DNA of 64,000 bases from Helianthus annuus (GCF_002127325.2 NC_035436.2:110197591-110261590); one strand, 5' to 3'; counted from the first letter of the stretch, positions 20,956 to 34,887 are shown. Made by a program: numbers and translations. Notes: generated by a model not told the origin, from the sequence alone.

Positions 20956-23900
20956 AACACCATGTCGAGCTACAATTTCATCCACGTAGATTTGAGCAAG
21001 TTTGTCAGCCGAAAAATCCTCACGGATTGGCAAGAAATGCGCTGATTTAGTAAGACGATCAACAACTACCCAGATGGCATCATGACCTTTCTTTGTGCGC
21101 GGGAGTTTAGTAATGAGATCCATAGTAATGTTTTCCCATTTCCAAACTGGGATCTCTGGTTGCTCCAATAAACCGGAAGGACGCTGATGTTCAGCCTTAA
21201 CCTTAAGACAAGTAAGGCATTTTGATACATATAAGGCAATGTCTTTCTTCATACCAGGCCACCAATACTGAATACGATGATCCTTATACATCTTATCTGA
21301 GCCAAGATGAATAGAATAACGAGACTTATGGGCTTCATCCATAAGCAAGGTACGAAGATTATCTTGGCTCGGGACCCACAAACGGTCCATGAAGAAATAC
21401 GATCCATTGTCTTTCAGTTCAAGAGCAGGATTTATGTGATAAGGAAATTCCTTATCCATCAAACCTTGTGAAACACAAGATTGTTGAGCCTGTGAAATAT
21501 GTGCTTGGATATCGGTTTGAATAATAGATTGGACACGAACACAATGAAGCTTAGTACGTTCCTTGCGACTCAAAGCATCGGCTACGACATTCGCCTTACC
21601 AGGATGGTAGCGAATCTCGCAGTCGTAGTCGTTTAGAAGTTCAACCCAACGTCGCTGTCTCATGTTGAGTTCTTTCAGATTGAAGATATACTGGAGACTT
21701 TTGTGTTCTGTGAAAACCACACATTTTGTACCGTACAAATAGTGTCTCCAGATCTTAAGAGCGAAGACAACTGCACCCAACTCAAGATCATGAGTGGTGT
21801 AGTTCTTCTCATGTATCTTCAACTGCCTTGATGCGTATGCTATGACATTTTGTTTCTTTGCATCAGGACGCAACCAAGACCTAATTTAGATGCGTCGCAA
21901 TAAACGACGAAATCATCAATGCCCTCAGGCAATGTTAGGACAGGCGCGTCGCAATGTTTTTGTTTCAAAGTCAGAAATGCTTCCTCTTGCTTGAATCCCC
22001 AATCGAATGGCTTGTTCTTCTGAGTTAGAGCAGTTAGAGGAACTGCAATCTTTGAGAAATTCTCAATGAAGCGGCGGTAATAACCCGCTAGACCAAGAAA
22101 AGAACGAACTTCAGTAGGAGTAGTAGGTGTATCCCAATCCTTAATCGCACTGATCTTGGAGGGATCTACATGAATACCTTGTTCGTTGACAATATGTCCT
22201 AAGAATTGAACTTCTTTAAGCCAGAATTCACACTTGGAGAATTTGGCGAAAAGTTGCTCTTTCTTTAGGAGTTCCAACGTAAGACGAAGGTGTTGCTCAT
22301 GATCAGCTCGCGTCTTAGAATATATCAAAATGTCATCGACAAAAACGATGATGAACTTATCCAAATAAGGTTTGCAGACCCTATTCATCAAGTCCATGAA
22401 AACAGCAGGAGCATTAGTCAAACCGAATGGCATGACTGTGAACTCTAAATGTCCGTAGCGAGTGCGGAACGCTGTCTTGGGAATATCTTCTTCATGCACA
22501 CGGAGTTGATGATGTCCAAATCGCAGATCAATCTTTGAAAAATATGAAGCGCCTTGCAATTGATCAAAGAGATCATCAATGCGAGGTAGGGGATATCGAT
22601 TCTTGATGGTGAGCTTGTTAAGCTCACGATAATCGATACACATCCTAAAAGATCCATCCTTCTTCTTGACAAAAAGAATGGGAGCACCCCAAGGTGAAAA
22701 GCTTGGATGGATAAAACCTTTGTTAGAGAGCTCCTGAAGCTGCTTAGATAACTCTTGCATCTCAGACGGTGCAAGATGGTATGGAGCTCTGGCAATGGGA
22801 TTTGCACCAGGTACGAGATCAATACGGAACTCGACTTAGCATGCTGGGGGTAGACCAGGTAACTCTTTAGGGAAAACTTCAGAATAATCCCGAATGACAG
22901 GAATATCTGAAATAGTCTTACCGTTGCCTTTATCTGTTGTAACATGTGCCAAGAAAGCCACATAGTTCTTCCATAGATACTTCCGTGCTTTAAAACAAGA
23001 CATGAGTTTGAGACCACTGGCAGGCTTCTCACCACGAACCTGTAGGATCTCGCCTGTCGACAGCGGCACACGAACAATCTTCTCAGAACAAACTATCCCT
23101 GCGCGATGCTTAGATAACCAATCCATACCCACTATAACGTCGAAGCTTTCAAGTTGCATAGGCGTGAGGTCAATAGGAAAAAGATGGTTGTTAAGGTTCA
23201 ACTGGCAGTTGCGGAGAACAGAATTAAGAACAATGGGTTCACCACTGGCAACCTCTACTGTCAAAGGTTTACCTAGTTTCGTTCTAGACACGAGAAGCAT
23301 TGGCTCAAAAGACAATGACACAAAACTCTTGTCGGCACCCGAATCAAAAAGAACAGATGTAGGCTGATTATTAATAAAGAACGTACCGTTCACCACTTCA
23401 TTGTCTGCTTGTGCCTCTTGAGCATTCATGTTGAAGACTCGTCCTCGGGCCTGAGCCTGATTCTGGTTTGCATTCTGGTTCTGGTTGGCTAGTCTTGGGC
23501 ACCGGTTTCTGTAATGGGTCAGATCCCCACAGTTATAACAAGCACCTAGTGGGTATTGTGGTCGTGCAGCTTGACCCTGTTGCTGATTTTGAGCAAACCG
23601 ACAAACATCGGCAAGATGACCTGACTTCCCACAGTTAGTACAGAAACGGCACTAATGTTGCGGCTGATGGTGACTGTTGCATCGATTGCACAAAGGTGCA
23701 CTTCCTGAATAGGGCTTCTTTGCTGGAGGCTGTGCGGCTTGGTTGGGAGCTGCCTGGTTAGCTTGGGCAGTGACAGCAAAATTTTGGGAAGCCTTACGCT
23801 TCCTTGACCCCCTTGAGGAACCAGAATCCTTTCCCTTCTTGTTTTGACCTTTCTTGCTATCCTCCTTGTCAGATGCCTGTTTCTTGCCCTTGTCACCCTT

Positions 23901-24572
23901 CCTGTGTAATTTATTCTTCCAAATCTGCGACTCAGTCAATGTCGCTGATAACTCGATTGCCTGACGGAGTGTGGTAGGGTTGCTACTAGTGATAATGTCT
24001 TGTACCGAGTCAGGCAGGCCGTCGATGTACCTTTCGATAGCCTTGTCGAGTGGGGCGACCATAGTCAGGCAAAGTAGACTCAACTCCTCAAACCTATCAG
24101 TATATGCCCTGTGCTCGCCACTATCTTGCTTCAAATCATCAAACTCTTTCTCCAACGCTCGTTGCTCATGACGAGGACAAAACTCCCTCATCATAAGAGC
24201 TCTTAGTTTAGCCCACGTCTGTGCTAGAGCAACTTCTGCACCACGGTCTCTCATTACCCCATTCCACCATGTAAGAGCCCTCTTCTGAAACACGCTTGAA
24301 GAAAACTCGACCTTGCGATTATCCGGACACTGCACGTGGTGAAAAGTATTGTCGATGCTCTCGAACCATTGAAGAAGCCCAGTTGCTCCCTCAGAACCAC
24401 TAAACTTGAGTGGTTTAGCCGAGTTAAAGTTCTTGAAATTGCATGTACCATTGTTGTTGTTGTTGGCTTGGTTCCATTGAGCAAAGAGATTTGGGAATTG
24501 AGCAGCCATCTGCTGCGCAATAATTTCTGCCAGCTCGGCAGTTGCTATCTGGTGTTCGCGTCGAGGAGGCAT
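20951..24572 (-). pseudogene. Element C Gag-Pol, 5' part up to integrase (broken)
   Basis: Gag starts at 24572 (MPPRREHQIATAE) with the GATGLLQWFES and LTWWNGVMRDRG Gag motifs. CCHC knuckles (about 23690-23500), protease (LFDSGADKSF near 23340), RT (FVDDIL near 22335), RNase H (YCDASKLG near 21890), the integrase HHCC region (about 21290-21190) and the start of the integrase core follow, to HGVPF at the B junction. Visible damage is a TAG in the first knuckle region (23652), a TAA just before RT (22836-22838) where relatives have a Gln codon, and a frameshift at the start of RNase H near 21850. This element has no gag intron. The number of lesions fits the 2-3% LTR divergence. The remainder is at 11131-12018. 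Confidence 0.92.
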
Positions 24573-25159
24573 TCTAAAAGAGGAAAAACATGAAAGGAAA
24601 CGAGTGAAATGATTGGATGAAGAGAATGAGATGAAACAGAATCAACAAAAGCAAAGATGGTGGTTACGCATCGCAAAGCAAACAAGCGACACGAAATGTC
24701 TAATCAAAATAAGTGGGTCAAAAGTAATGTATCGCGAAGACATGTTCGCCTATAAGTGAACACTCACCCCAAGAGTTCCCAGGTAAGAGTGACTGGTCCG
24801 ATTATGTGGATTTGTACGAACACTCTAGCCTTAAACAGAAAACTCAGGGTACAGGCATTCACTCTTCCAGTTCGCACGTGTTCACACTATTAAAACCCGA
24901 AAACCTTGACGAGATTTTGAAAATTCAAAGGGGTTCAAAACCATATAACAGAGGGTTCAAAACCTAGTAATCAATCATCCTAGAACAGACGATTAATTTT
25001 CAAAGCGGATTCGGAACCGAAGTTCTCGTTGTGGTTATCACCTAAGGATAGGTGAAGTGCATGTTTTAAAATCTAAACACAAGATAACTTGTGTTAAGGT
25101 CCTAGAAAGTTATAGTCTAGGCCAAAGCATTACTAATAACCTAATTCCCTATAACCATT
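24573..25159 (-). other. Element C leader between PBS and gag
   Basis: There is no open frame. A block near 24735-24810 (CACTCACCCCAAGAGTTCCC) is shared with F at 38705-38780. Read in element sense, it may be part of the second leader exon. TTAGTTATAGG-type sequence precedes the PBS. Confidence 0.55.
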
Positions 25160-25172
25160 GGCTCTGATACCA
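25160..25172 (-). promoter_or_regulatory. Element C primer binding site (initiator Met tRNA)
   Basis: The element-sense sequence TGGTATCAGAGCC lies seven bases from the LTR end at 25180. Confidence 0.92.
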
Positions 25173-25423
25173 ACTCTTCTGTCACACCCCGACCGCGTAT
25201 AACGTGCAACCGCGGCAGAAACGCCGGGGAGTGTTGTGGACAGAATTAATTGTTTCATAACCATGGCATACAAAGTTGTATTTTATTTATAAACAAGAGT
25301 GTTATATTGTCTTCAACAGGAAAACAAAGAGTTTAAAACATAAATAAACTAGTCTATCTTCATTTTTAGTCTCTAAGGCACAGGTCCGCCTAGTGTCATG
25401 ATCATCATCCTATGGAATAGCTC

Positions 25424-26820
25424 CTGAAAACACATGTGAAAGTAGGTACGTCAGCATAAAAATGCCTGTGAGATACATAGGTTTTGTGAAAATGGGATTC
25501 ATGATTTGAGTTTAAAGAAATGTTTAATAACAGTCAGTCGTAAACCTTGTAATTTGTCTTGCTTTGTAAACCATTTAAAAAAACGATAATATCAGATGAT
25601 ATGTATAGATAATTGTAAGGTTAAACGAGTAACCAAGTAAAATGAGTTGAATAAGATAAGTTGTTTGTAAAAATAATGTCTTGTGAAGAGTATGTTATTT
25701 GTGTAAAATGAAATGTGTCTAAACTGAAATGACTTAGATAACGCTACGATATGTAATATTATACAAGCATTTATATATAGGAAGTACCAGCGGCGTATCC
25801 ACCCTGTTTGTATCATATTACCTATGCCACGTTACTCCAACCATTTACCCAAACCAACCACCATGTAAATTGTTCATGTATAAATCAATTGTCAAGTGTT
25901 ATTGTGTAAACCATATCGAAATGTCTATGTTCAATGTAAACCACCAAGTATGTATATCAATGTCAAAATGCTTATGTTTAATGTAGATCATGTAATGTGT
26001 ACCCAAAATATATCTTGTATGGTAAGTGAGATGTATCAACTAAACCATATGTAAAATGCACAAAACAAGGTGTTGAAGTAAAATATGGTTTAAATCAACG
26101 TTATGTTTTGTGGAATAATGCATGCTCTACTGATATAAGCATTTATGCGGTATTGTGAAATATGCATTCATCCAAGCCTTGAGACTGTGGCGATAAACCC
26201 CTAAACAAATTAAAGGTTTATCTAAGTTATGTATATCGAATTCGGTCATTCCTTCCAATCCAAACAAACCCAAGATTTCAGGAACGGGAGTTGTCAATTC
26301 CTATGGTACCACTACCTACTAACGAATGGCGTGATCAATGTTAATGAATGTATTGTTCCATGTTAAACAAACCAAATGTTATACCAAAATGAAGGCATGT
26401 GATGTAAACAATTGTACTAAGTATGCACACAATGGGCATAAATAGCATGAAATGCAATGTGAAACAATGTACTAAGTACGCACACAATGGGCATACATAG
26501 CATGAAAATGTATTGTAAAGCAATGTACAAAGTACGCACATAATGGGCATACATAGCATGAAATGTATTGTAAAGCAATGTACTAAGTACGCACACAATG
26601 GGCATACATAGCATGAAATGTAATGTAAAGCAATGTACTAAGTACGCACACAATGGGCATACATAGCATGAAATGTAATGAAATCATGTACTATAATGTA
26701 CTAACGAACATAGCAGGTATATGATGTGAAAACATGGAAAGCATGAAAGTAACAGGTAGGCACATGTGTTTACCCCAAAACAGTTTGGAAAACAGTAAAA
26801 GAGGGGTTCAATGTACTCAC
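25424..26820 (-). other. Putative leader intron inside element C LTR
   Basis: In element sense the donor is ATCTCAG/GTGAGTACATT at 26820. The acceptor is TTTCACATGTGTTTTCAG/GAGC at 25424. F has the same pair at 40290 and 39402. Predicted length is 1397 nt, mostly filled by AT-rich sequence and the 55-bp repeats. Confidence 0.6.
26409..26680. repeat. Tandem repeat, 55-bp unit, five copies
   Basis: The units start CAATGTACTAAGTACGCACA and contain CAATGGGCATACATAGCATG. The third to fifth copies are nearly identical, while the first is the most divergent. The array lies within element C's predicted leader intron. Reverse-strand ORFs through it (MCAYLVHCF...) are repeat translations and not a gene. 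Confidence 0.92.
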
Positions 26821-27633
26821 CTGAGATTGCCTTGAAGTCCTTGTATAACAACGAAATAATGCTAGAGATCACGGAATATCAAACAACACCTAATAGGTAG
26901 CTATACTAATATACCGGACCAAAATCGGAAGGATAGGATAGTATGCGGGTTCGTAAACCATACGAGTATGGAGACTCGTGTAATATGGTTTATCAAAGCC
27001 TACATACTAAAATGAAACCTAACCTAAGTGCTTGCGACCCATTACGACCCGTTTAGGTAGCTTATGCTACCTTAACGCGTCGTTCGCGTAGAACGCGTTT
27101 GGAACGCCTAACATCGTGGCCATAAGGTATAACCTCGGAAGGTTATAGCTATGGTCACCTAATGTGTTTGGTCGGATCCTAATGATCGACCAAATGGGTC
27201 GGGTTCGAAAGTATAAGCGATGGTTTAGATTCCTTACCTTACGACCCTATATATGCACTAAACTAAAAGTGACGAGCTAAGCATGTTAGAACATGGTTAA
27301 CTAAGTTTAGAAAATAGGTTTGGAATCAAAACAAACGGCTTTGATGCTCACGAGTAGTTTGGTTACAAAATACGCAAGGACTATAACCATCGTGATCACG
27401 CTCATGCTATGAAGTTCCATGAACTTCGTGTTGACCATATGCTGGTCACACAGAAAGTCAAACAAAACTTTGACTTTCGGACTCGAAAAGCGAATAAAAT
27501 AACGAAAGAACACTTACGAAGGGTCCCCGAATGCTAATCTAGATCAAAATGGCTCAGGTATGAAACAAAGGTTCCAACTTAGAGCTTTTAGATCAGATTG
27601 TGTGAGTTTTTAGCAAAAGGGGGGGGGGGTATC

Positions 27634-29791
27634 TGTCACACCCCCAAAATCCACATGCGGAGTACCACCGCTTGGGAGCGTGACATGACCAGGATCAAGC
27701 CATCAATCATATCAAACATAGCATTTAATAATAATAAAAGTCATTAAAATAGTTTATCATGACATGATCGATGTTTCAAAACCAAGCATTGTTTAAATAG
27801 CGGAAGCATTGTTGTAAACCCAAGTTAAAAATACTGAATTGTCATAAGTGTCCAACAAAGTAATATGATCCTTGTCCACAACGACCGGCTCCCCCTTGTG
27901 CAAGCTCCATGTACCTAACGATCTGCAAGGCATGTAACAGAATGATCAACAAACTAGTTGAGCGAGTTCACAGTAAGTAAGTGCGTAACAGTAAGTAACG
28001 GGTGGCTCTACTGGGCCGATAGTAAGTTGTATAGGTGGGGGCTTCCCATGTTATGTGACCACTAGACTATTCGTATCAACTACTCGTATCATCCCTGTTC
28101 TTCTTCCGAGAACAGTAGCGCGTATGGGGTGTACGTAGGTTTTACGCACGTATCCTTCACAACCGAGGATAGGAGACGCGGGAATGTACGTGGGTTTCAC
28201 GTACGTATCCTTTGTACCGAGGATAGAAGTAAGCAATGCGTACACGTAGGTTTTACGTGCGTGCCTGACATCCGAGGCAGTAATTGGCATATGACCACGT
28301 AGGTGTTATCCTAACCTACGGAACCGTCCTGACATCCGAGGATCATGGTAGGTGATAGTCTAGGAAAAGCATATGTACGTTATTAGTCAATGGTAACCTT
28401 TATCCCATTCCCACGACCCGGGAATCCCATGCCTTAGTAGGGGTGTGAACTCACCTGGGTTTGCTCGGCAGACAATAAAATGCTCAAGTATACAGTAAGA
28501 GATCAACCACGTCCTATCATGGTTACTTATGCAAGTTAGGTTCGTACTCAACTATTGCACGTATAAGCTACACGTATGTATACACATATAATCATGGCAA
28601 GAATCACGTATGCATGTGAACAAGTAAGAGCATAGCATTAACATTCATTTGCGATCCAATGTCTAAGCCCGAAATACAAACAGCCCAAATATCATGTCGG
28701 CCCAACCGGATAAGCAGTCCAATAACATAACAGTCATGAGTCACAGCAGGAGATTACGAGTCGCAACAGAAGATTGCGAGTCGCAACAACTGGTTACGAG
28801 TCGCAAGGGACGGTCTCGGCTCGTCATGGTCTGGTTACGAGTCGCAACCTGGCTCGCAACCATGATTGCGGCTGATGTTGTTGTGTGGTCTCGAGTGGGG
28901 TACCGACTCGCAATGAGTGATACCGATTCGCAACCGTGTGTGTAACTGGTTTCCATAATTCCTGCAACAATCTTTCCGTGATTCTAGCAAACAACTTAGG
29001 CAGTTTCAGAATTCAGATCAAACCTAGTAATTAGCAGATTTTTATATCATATTCAACGTGTTCATCCTTAAACAAATGTATAACAGTATCAAGAATAAAC
29101 AATCGGATCATAATCAAACATATAACAATCGGTTGGTTTTAAATCTTGCAACCCTATCATGCATCCTAACCGATTAACACATACATGCAACCGATTTACA
29201 ATCAACATCACGAACCACTGTTAGGCTTCTATCATACAACCCGGTTTGTGTGAACATACATAAGAGCCGATTTACATACAAGCAGATTGGTTATGATAAC
29301 CTATGTCACTTAATCAGTTTAGCTCGATAACATAACTCATCCGATTACAATCATATGGTGAACAAACGATTTGCAAGAACACAAACTAAACCACATAAAT
29401 CGTACAAGAACATAATCAATCATACTAACCGGTTACAAGTAAAGGAGTGTGATCCGAATGGGAAGTTGGTTCTTGTGCCGTCGGTTTCCAAGCAACGAGA
29501 GGGAGAGAGAGTTTGTGTGTGTGAGTTCTTGTTTTGCAAAGCTTGTGAAAAATTAACCCTAATGGTATATGTATCATGTACGCAAAAGGAGTGTGGGCCG
29601 AAACCTCACTTGGGCCGAGGTTTCGAGTCTAGTGTGTGGCCCGAATGGGCTTGTGTTCGGTTGGGCATTCGGTTCAAGTAACGTATTCGTAAACACAAGT
29701 AATCACGTAACATTCAATCAGTTAATAGCATCACATAAGTTGATCAACAGTTACACGTAATACAAGGGTCGGTAAAGTACGAGTTGTCACA
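27634..29791 (-). repeat. Element D, 3' LTR (left copy, 2158 bp)
   Basis: It is paired with 34904-37178 (offset 7270 at the start). About nine substitutions were seen by eye. It lacks 117 bp present in the right copy (36013-36129 region). The donor is at 28454, the acceptor at 27923 and hairpins lie at 28095-28345. The left flank GTATC and right flank ATTTA do not form a clean 5-bp duplication. Confidence 0.95.
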
Positions 29792-29905
29792 TTATCCCCA
29801 ACTAATTGGAAATTTCGTCCCGAAATTTGGTATGCATTCACTGAGGAAGCTAGGTAAGTTCAATCGTTCACTGGTTTTCCTGGGGTGTCACATCCTCCCC
29901 CCGTT
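29792..29905 (-). promoter_or_regulatory. Element D polypurine tract region, duplicated
   Basis: The outer tract AGTTGGGGATAA abuts the LTR start at 29791. The inner tract AACGGGGGGAGGA abuts a second TGTGACACCCC at 29886-29892. Each is preceded by the palindromic TTTCGGGACGAAA block. The arrangement and spacing (101 bp) equal those of A. Confidence 0.75.
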
Positions 29906-32900
29906 GATCTGGAATTTCGTCCCGAAATTCCGAAGTAGTAGCTTCAGCCTCAGTAGTGGTAGCATTGGTTTCGAATAACTGGGGGTACTTTTCTGTCATC
30001 CTGTCTTCGCGTTCCCAGGTGTACTCTGGGCCACGTTTGGAGTTCCAACGAACCCGAACAAGAGGGATTCTCTTGTTTTTGAGGACCTTCACATCCCGGT
30101 CCGTGATTTCAACTGGTTCCTCGACGAACTGCAACCGCTCGTCGATAGTGAGTTCCTTAAAAGGAATGATGAGGTTTTCATCTGATAGGCACTTCTTTAA
30201 GTTCGATACATGAAAGACATTGTGAACTGCTCCGAGTTCAGCTGGTAGGTTCAACTTGTAGGCTACCTTGCCAATCTTTTCGATGATTTCGAATGGTCCG
30301 ACGTACCGCGGATTCAGTTTGCCCCTTTTGCCAAAACGTACCACACCCTTCCAGGGTGAGACTTTCAATAATACCCGGTCCCCGACCTGAAATTCCAAAG
30401 GCTTTCTACGCTTGTCCGCGTAGGCTTTCTGACGGTCGCGTGCTGCCGCCATGCGTTGTCGTATCTGTGCTATCTTTTCCGTGGCGTCCACTACAATCTC
30501 TGGACCCGTAATTTGACTATCCCCCACCTCTGCCCAACAGAGAGGTGACCGGCATTTACGTCCGTACAATGCCTCGAATGGAGCGGCTTGAATGCTGGTA
30601 TGGTAACTGTTATTGTACGAAAACTCCACCAATGGGAGGTGCTTTTCCCAGCCGTTGCCGAAATCGATAACGCATGCCCTAAGCATGTCTTCAAGTGTTT
30701 GAATCGTTCGCTCAGACTGCCCATCCGTCTGAGTATGATATGCTGTGCTCATGTCTAACCGTGAGCCGAAAGATTTATGCATTGCTTGCCAAAGCTCTGA
30801 CGTGAATCGTGCATCGCGATCCGAAATAATAGAGGTGGGCACTCCGTGCCTCGAAACGACTTCTTTAAGGTAGACGTCTGCGAGAGTGGAGAACTTGTCC
30901 GTTTCCTTAATCGGGAGGAAGTGTGCAGACTTGGTGAGTCGATCAACTATGACCCATATTGTATCGTTCCCACGCTGAGATCTAGGTAAGCCTGTAACAA
31001 AATCCATGGAAATTTCTTCCCATTTCCATTGTGGTATCTTAGGCTGCTGAAGTAGACCAGCTGGCTTCTGATATTCAACCTTGACTCTCGCACAGGTCAA
31101 ACATTTTCCAACGTACGTAGCGATGTGGGCCTTCATGCTAGGCCACCAATAAGTAGTGCTGATGTCGTGGTACATTTTATCTGACCCTGGATGTACCGAG
31201 TAGCGAGACTTGTGAGCTTCATCCATTACAAGTTCGCGTAGACCGCCATAAAGTGGGACCCAAATCCGGCCCGCTACATAGTAGGCGCCGTCTTCCTTTT
31301 GTTCCATTTGTTGTCGTGAGCCGCGTAAGGCTTCAGCCTTGACGTTTTCGGGCTTCAATGCTTCTATCTGAGCATTTCGTATCTGTGCTGGAAGGTTAGA
31401 CTGAATCGTAAGCTGTAGCGCTCGCACGCGCTTCGGTAAGGTGTCCTTTCGACTAAGAGCGTCAGCCACAACATTGGCTTTGCCTGGATGGTACTTGATG
31501 GCGCATTCGTAGTCGTTAAGTAACTCGACCCATCGTCGTTGACGCATGTTCAAATCCTTCTGCTTAAGGATATGCTCGAGACTCCTGTAATCGGTGTAAA
31601 TCGTGCATCTGGTACCGTACAGGTAGTGTCGCCATATCTTAAGCGCGAAAACAACAGCTCCCAGCTCTAAATCGTGCGTCGTGTAGTTGCGTTCATGAAC
31701 CTTGAGTTGACGAGAGGCGTAAGCGATAACCTTGTCGCGCTGCATTAACACACATCCAAGTCCCCGAATGGATGCATCACAATAAACCACGAAGTCGTCT
31801 GTGCCCTCTGGCAATGAGAGAATAGGTGCGCTGCTGAGCCTATCCTTTAGATACTGAAAAGCAGTCTCCTGGGGCTCTCCCCAGCGATAGGTAACACCCT
31901 TCTGTGTCAGTAGCGTAAGCGGCTGAGCAATCTTCGAAAAGTCTCTAATAAACCGTCTGTAGTAACCTGCCAGACCCAAGAATTGGCGTATTTCTGTTGG
32001 TGTACGCGGTGCAGGCCAGTTCCTGATCGAATCTACCTTGGATGGATCGACGTGAATCCCATCCTTGTTTACCACGTGGCCTAAGAAGTGGACTTCACGA
32101 AGCCAGAAGTCGCATTTTGAAAGCTTGGCGTACAACTGTTCCTTTCGAAAGGAGTTCCAAGATAAGGCGTAGGTGTCGCTCGTGTTCCTCCTGACTCTTG
32201 GAGTAGATCAGAATGTCGTCGATGAAAACAATGACGAACTTGTCGAGATAGGGTTTGCACACCCTGTTCATAAGATCCATAAATACTGCAGGTGCGTTCG
32301 TAAGTCCGAACGGCATAACCAAGAACTCATAGTGACCATAGCGAGTTCTGAATGCTGTCTTAGAGACGTCCTCCTCGCGGACTCTCAGTTGATGATATCC
32401 TGACCGCAGGTCGATCTTGGAATAGTAACACGACCCTTGCAACTGGTCGAATAAGTCGTCTATGTGTGGAAGAGGATAACGGTTCTTCACCGTCACCTTG
32501 TTCAGTTCCCTGTAGTCTATACACATCCTGAACGTACCGTCTTTCTTTTTCACGAAAAGCACTGGAGCTCCCCAAGGCGAAGAGCTTGGACGAATGAAGC
32601 CCTTTTCCAAGAGCTCTTGTAGCTGCTTTGACAATTCTTCCAATTCTGATGGAGCTAGACGATATGGTGCGCGAGCTATGGGTGCTGCTCCTGGAGCGAG
32701 CTCGATCTGAAATTCAACCTGACGATGAGGCGGTAAACCAGGTAAATCTTCAGGAAACACCTGAGGGAAGTCACGTACGACTGGTATATCCTCCAATTTC
32801 TTTTCCTTTACTGATGCGTCTGAAACAAGAGCCAAAATGGCTGTGTGACCTTTACGTAAGCACTTTTGAGCCTTCAAGAATGAGATGATGCCAACCACAG

Positions 32901-34581
32901 CACCACTCTTGTCACCTTGAACTTCGAGAGGTTCTTGACCAGAACGTGGAATACGAATGATCTTCTCACTGCATAAGATTTCTGCCTGGTGTTGGGATAA
33001 CCAATCCATCCCAATCACGACGTCGAAGCTTCCCAAAACTATGGGGATGAGATCAATAGAGAAGGCTTGACCAGCTAGGATAAGGTTACAACCCTGAACT
33101 ACGTGCGTGGCTTCTAGACTTTTACCGTTAGCTAACTCTACTACATGTTTGGTGGGTAAAAGTGTTGGTGCACGTTTTAGCAGTTGACACATTTTCACAG
33201 ACATATAGCTTGTATCCGCACCCGAATCAAACAAAACAGTAACGTAAATATTGTCGAGGAGAAACTTACCCATAACAACGTTGGGATCGTTCACTGCGTC
33301 ACCTCGACCTAGCACAAAAGCACGACCCCGAGCTTCGTTGCCGTTGTTATTTCCTCCGTTGTTGTTGTTGCCGTTGCCCTGGTTGTTGTTGTTGTTATTG
33401 TTCTGGTTCCTGTTGAGCTGTGGGCAGTGTCTCTTGATGTGGCCTTCAGCACCACAATTGTAGCATCCCTTGTTGCCCTGTTGTTGGTTAGGCTGAGCGT
33501 GAGGCTGCTGCTGATTTTGGTTCGCAGGACGAAGGCTTCTACAGTCTTTGGCCTCGTGACCCATCTTGAGGCATCTTTGACAACGACCCTTGTTACACTG
33601 ACCGTTGTGGTGCTTGTTGCAGTTGTTGCACTTTGGAAGATTTCCGCGATATCCACCCTGCCTGTGGCTACCTGACGACTGCTGGTTAGGGCTTTGATAG
33701 TTGTCAGTCTTTCGCTGCTGATTCTGGGACTGAACCGAAACTGATGCTTTGCTTGAATCCCCCTCCCATTTCCTCTTGTTGTCACTGAGGGTAACGGGAG
33801 TAGCTGAAGGAGTGACTGTAGCAGTAGCGCTGACACGCTTAGGCAGTTTCTTCTGATCCACTGCCTGATCGGTGATGCGATGAGCGAGACGCTGGATTTC
33901 CTGGATGTTGTCGAGGTTAGCCGAGGTAACATGGCTCTGGATTTCTGGTGCCAACCCCTTGAGATACATCTCAATGCGCTTGTATGGAGGGTCCACCATA
34001 ATTGGACACAGCACGGCCAGCTCGTTTGACCGCTTAGTATACGCTTCAATCTCCGACCCAACCATTTTCAAATTATACAGCTCGTCTTCTAGCTTGTGAA
34101 TATCTTCACGCGTGCAATACTCACGCTTGATGAGTTCCTTAAAATCGTTCCAGGGTGTGGCGTTAGCAGCTGCCAACCCCAGAATTTGCACCTGCGCGTT
34201 CCACCAGGTTAGCGCGATTCCTTCTAAAGTGCCGGTGGCGTATTTCACCCTGCGTGCCTCAGGGCATTCACACATTTCGAATACTGATTCTAGCTTCTCG
34301 AACCAGTGGAGGAGTCCAACCGCTCCTTCTGTGCCGCTGAACGTGCCGGGACGGCAGTCCATAAAGTTCTTGAATGTGCAGACAGGCTGCGGCGCGTGTT
34401 GACCTATTGTGTATGAATAGGACGAAGTTAAATACGAGAGTTAATGTAGGATCTAAAGATCCTAGTGTGTGCCTATACTGCAGGATATACTACCTGCTTG
34501 AGCTGCTGCAACTGCCGCAGCAACTTGGGCTTGAACAAGAGCCTCTAACTGGGCTTGTGTCATGTTAATTCTTCCAGCCAT
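29868..34581 (-). pseudogene. Element D Gag-Pol, two exons, one frameshift (Tekay-like)
   Basis: This is a close relative of A's polyprotein. Exon 1 is 34494-34581 (MAGRINMTQAQ, 29 codons plus one base). Exon 2 runs from 34403. Order: Gag (WWN), CCHC knuckles and a poly-Asn linker, protease ([10 protein letters not shown]), RT (FIDDIL near 32215), RNase H ([10 protein letters not shown]), integrase (HHCC, SDRDARF, catalytic region) and chromodomain ([17 protein letters not shown]). A one-base insertion near 32147, in the ELL-KE segment after the FIDD motif, shifts frame between the two long open parts (34362-32095 and 32135-29868). No other break is seen. With LTRs differing by about 0.4% this is a young copy disabled by a single change. 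Confidence 0.93.
34404..34493 (-). other. Putative 90-nt intron in element D gag
   Basis: Boundaries in element sense are CAAGCAG/GTAGTATATC and TACACAATAG/GTCAACA, phase 1 in a Gly codon. The length is a multiple of three, but the intron contains an in-frame TAG, so retention still ends translation. It is homologous to the A intron. Confidence 0.7.
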
Positions 34582-34887
34582 TGATCTTCATGTCAAAGGC
34601 GAAATAGGTGAGAAAAGTTCGCGAATAGTGCGATGACAGAAAAGCGTAAGCACGTAAGGGTTCTTAAGCAATAGCAAATAGTGAGCATTGTAGTCTAAGC
34701 ATACCACGAGCAAAGTTCTAAGTAATTCTAGCAAGTAGGCAATAAACATAAACCTTATTACCCAAAATGTCGAGTCTTGCACGTGGAGCGAAGCGTCGTT
34801 GTGGATCGTTGAGAGCACTGTTCTGGTTATAGTCCGGTTTTAATAAAAACGTTTTCCCATATTAAAACCAAGTTCTCTATAACCAAT

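Larger units (their letters stand above)
25180..27633 (-). repeat. Element C, 5' LTR (right copy), first part
   Basis: It starts TGTCACACCCCGACC beside the PBS. It is cut at 27633 by element D and resumes at 37179-38236, for 3512 bp in total. The part from 26683 on matches the left copy from 9049. It contains the predicted leader intron (25424-26820), a 55-bp tandem repeat and the hairpin row (26954-27210). Confidence 0.93.

Noticed and set aside
26341..26653. Reverse-strand ORFs with repeated MCAYLVHCF text
   Set aside because: These are translations of the 55-bp tandem repeat, with no start context or other support.
28694..29681. Plus-strand ORFs in element D LTRs (also 36063-37147)
   Set aside because: They are antisense to the element, inside LTR motif arrays and duplicated with the LTR. 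No domain is seen.
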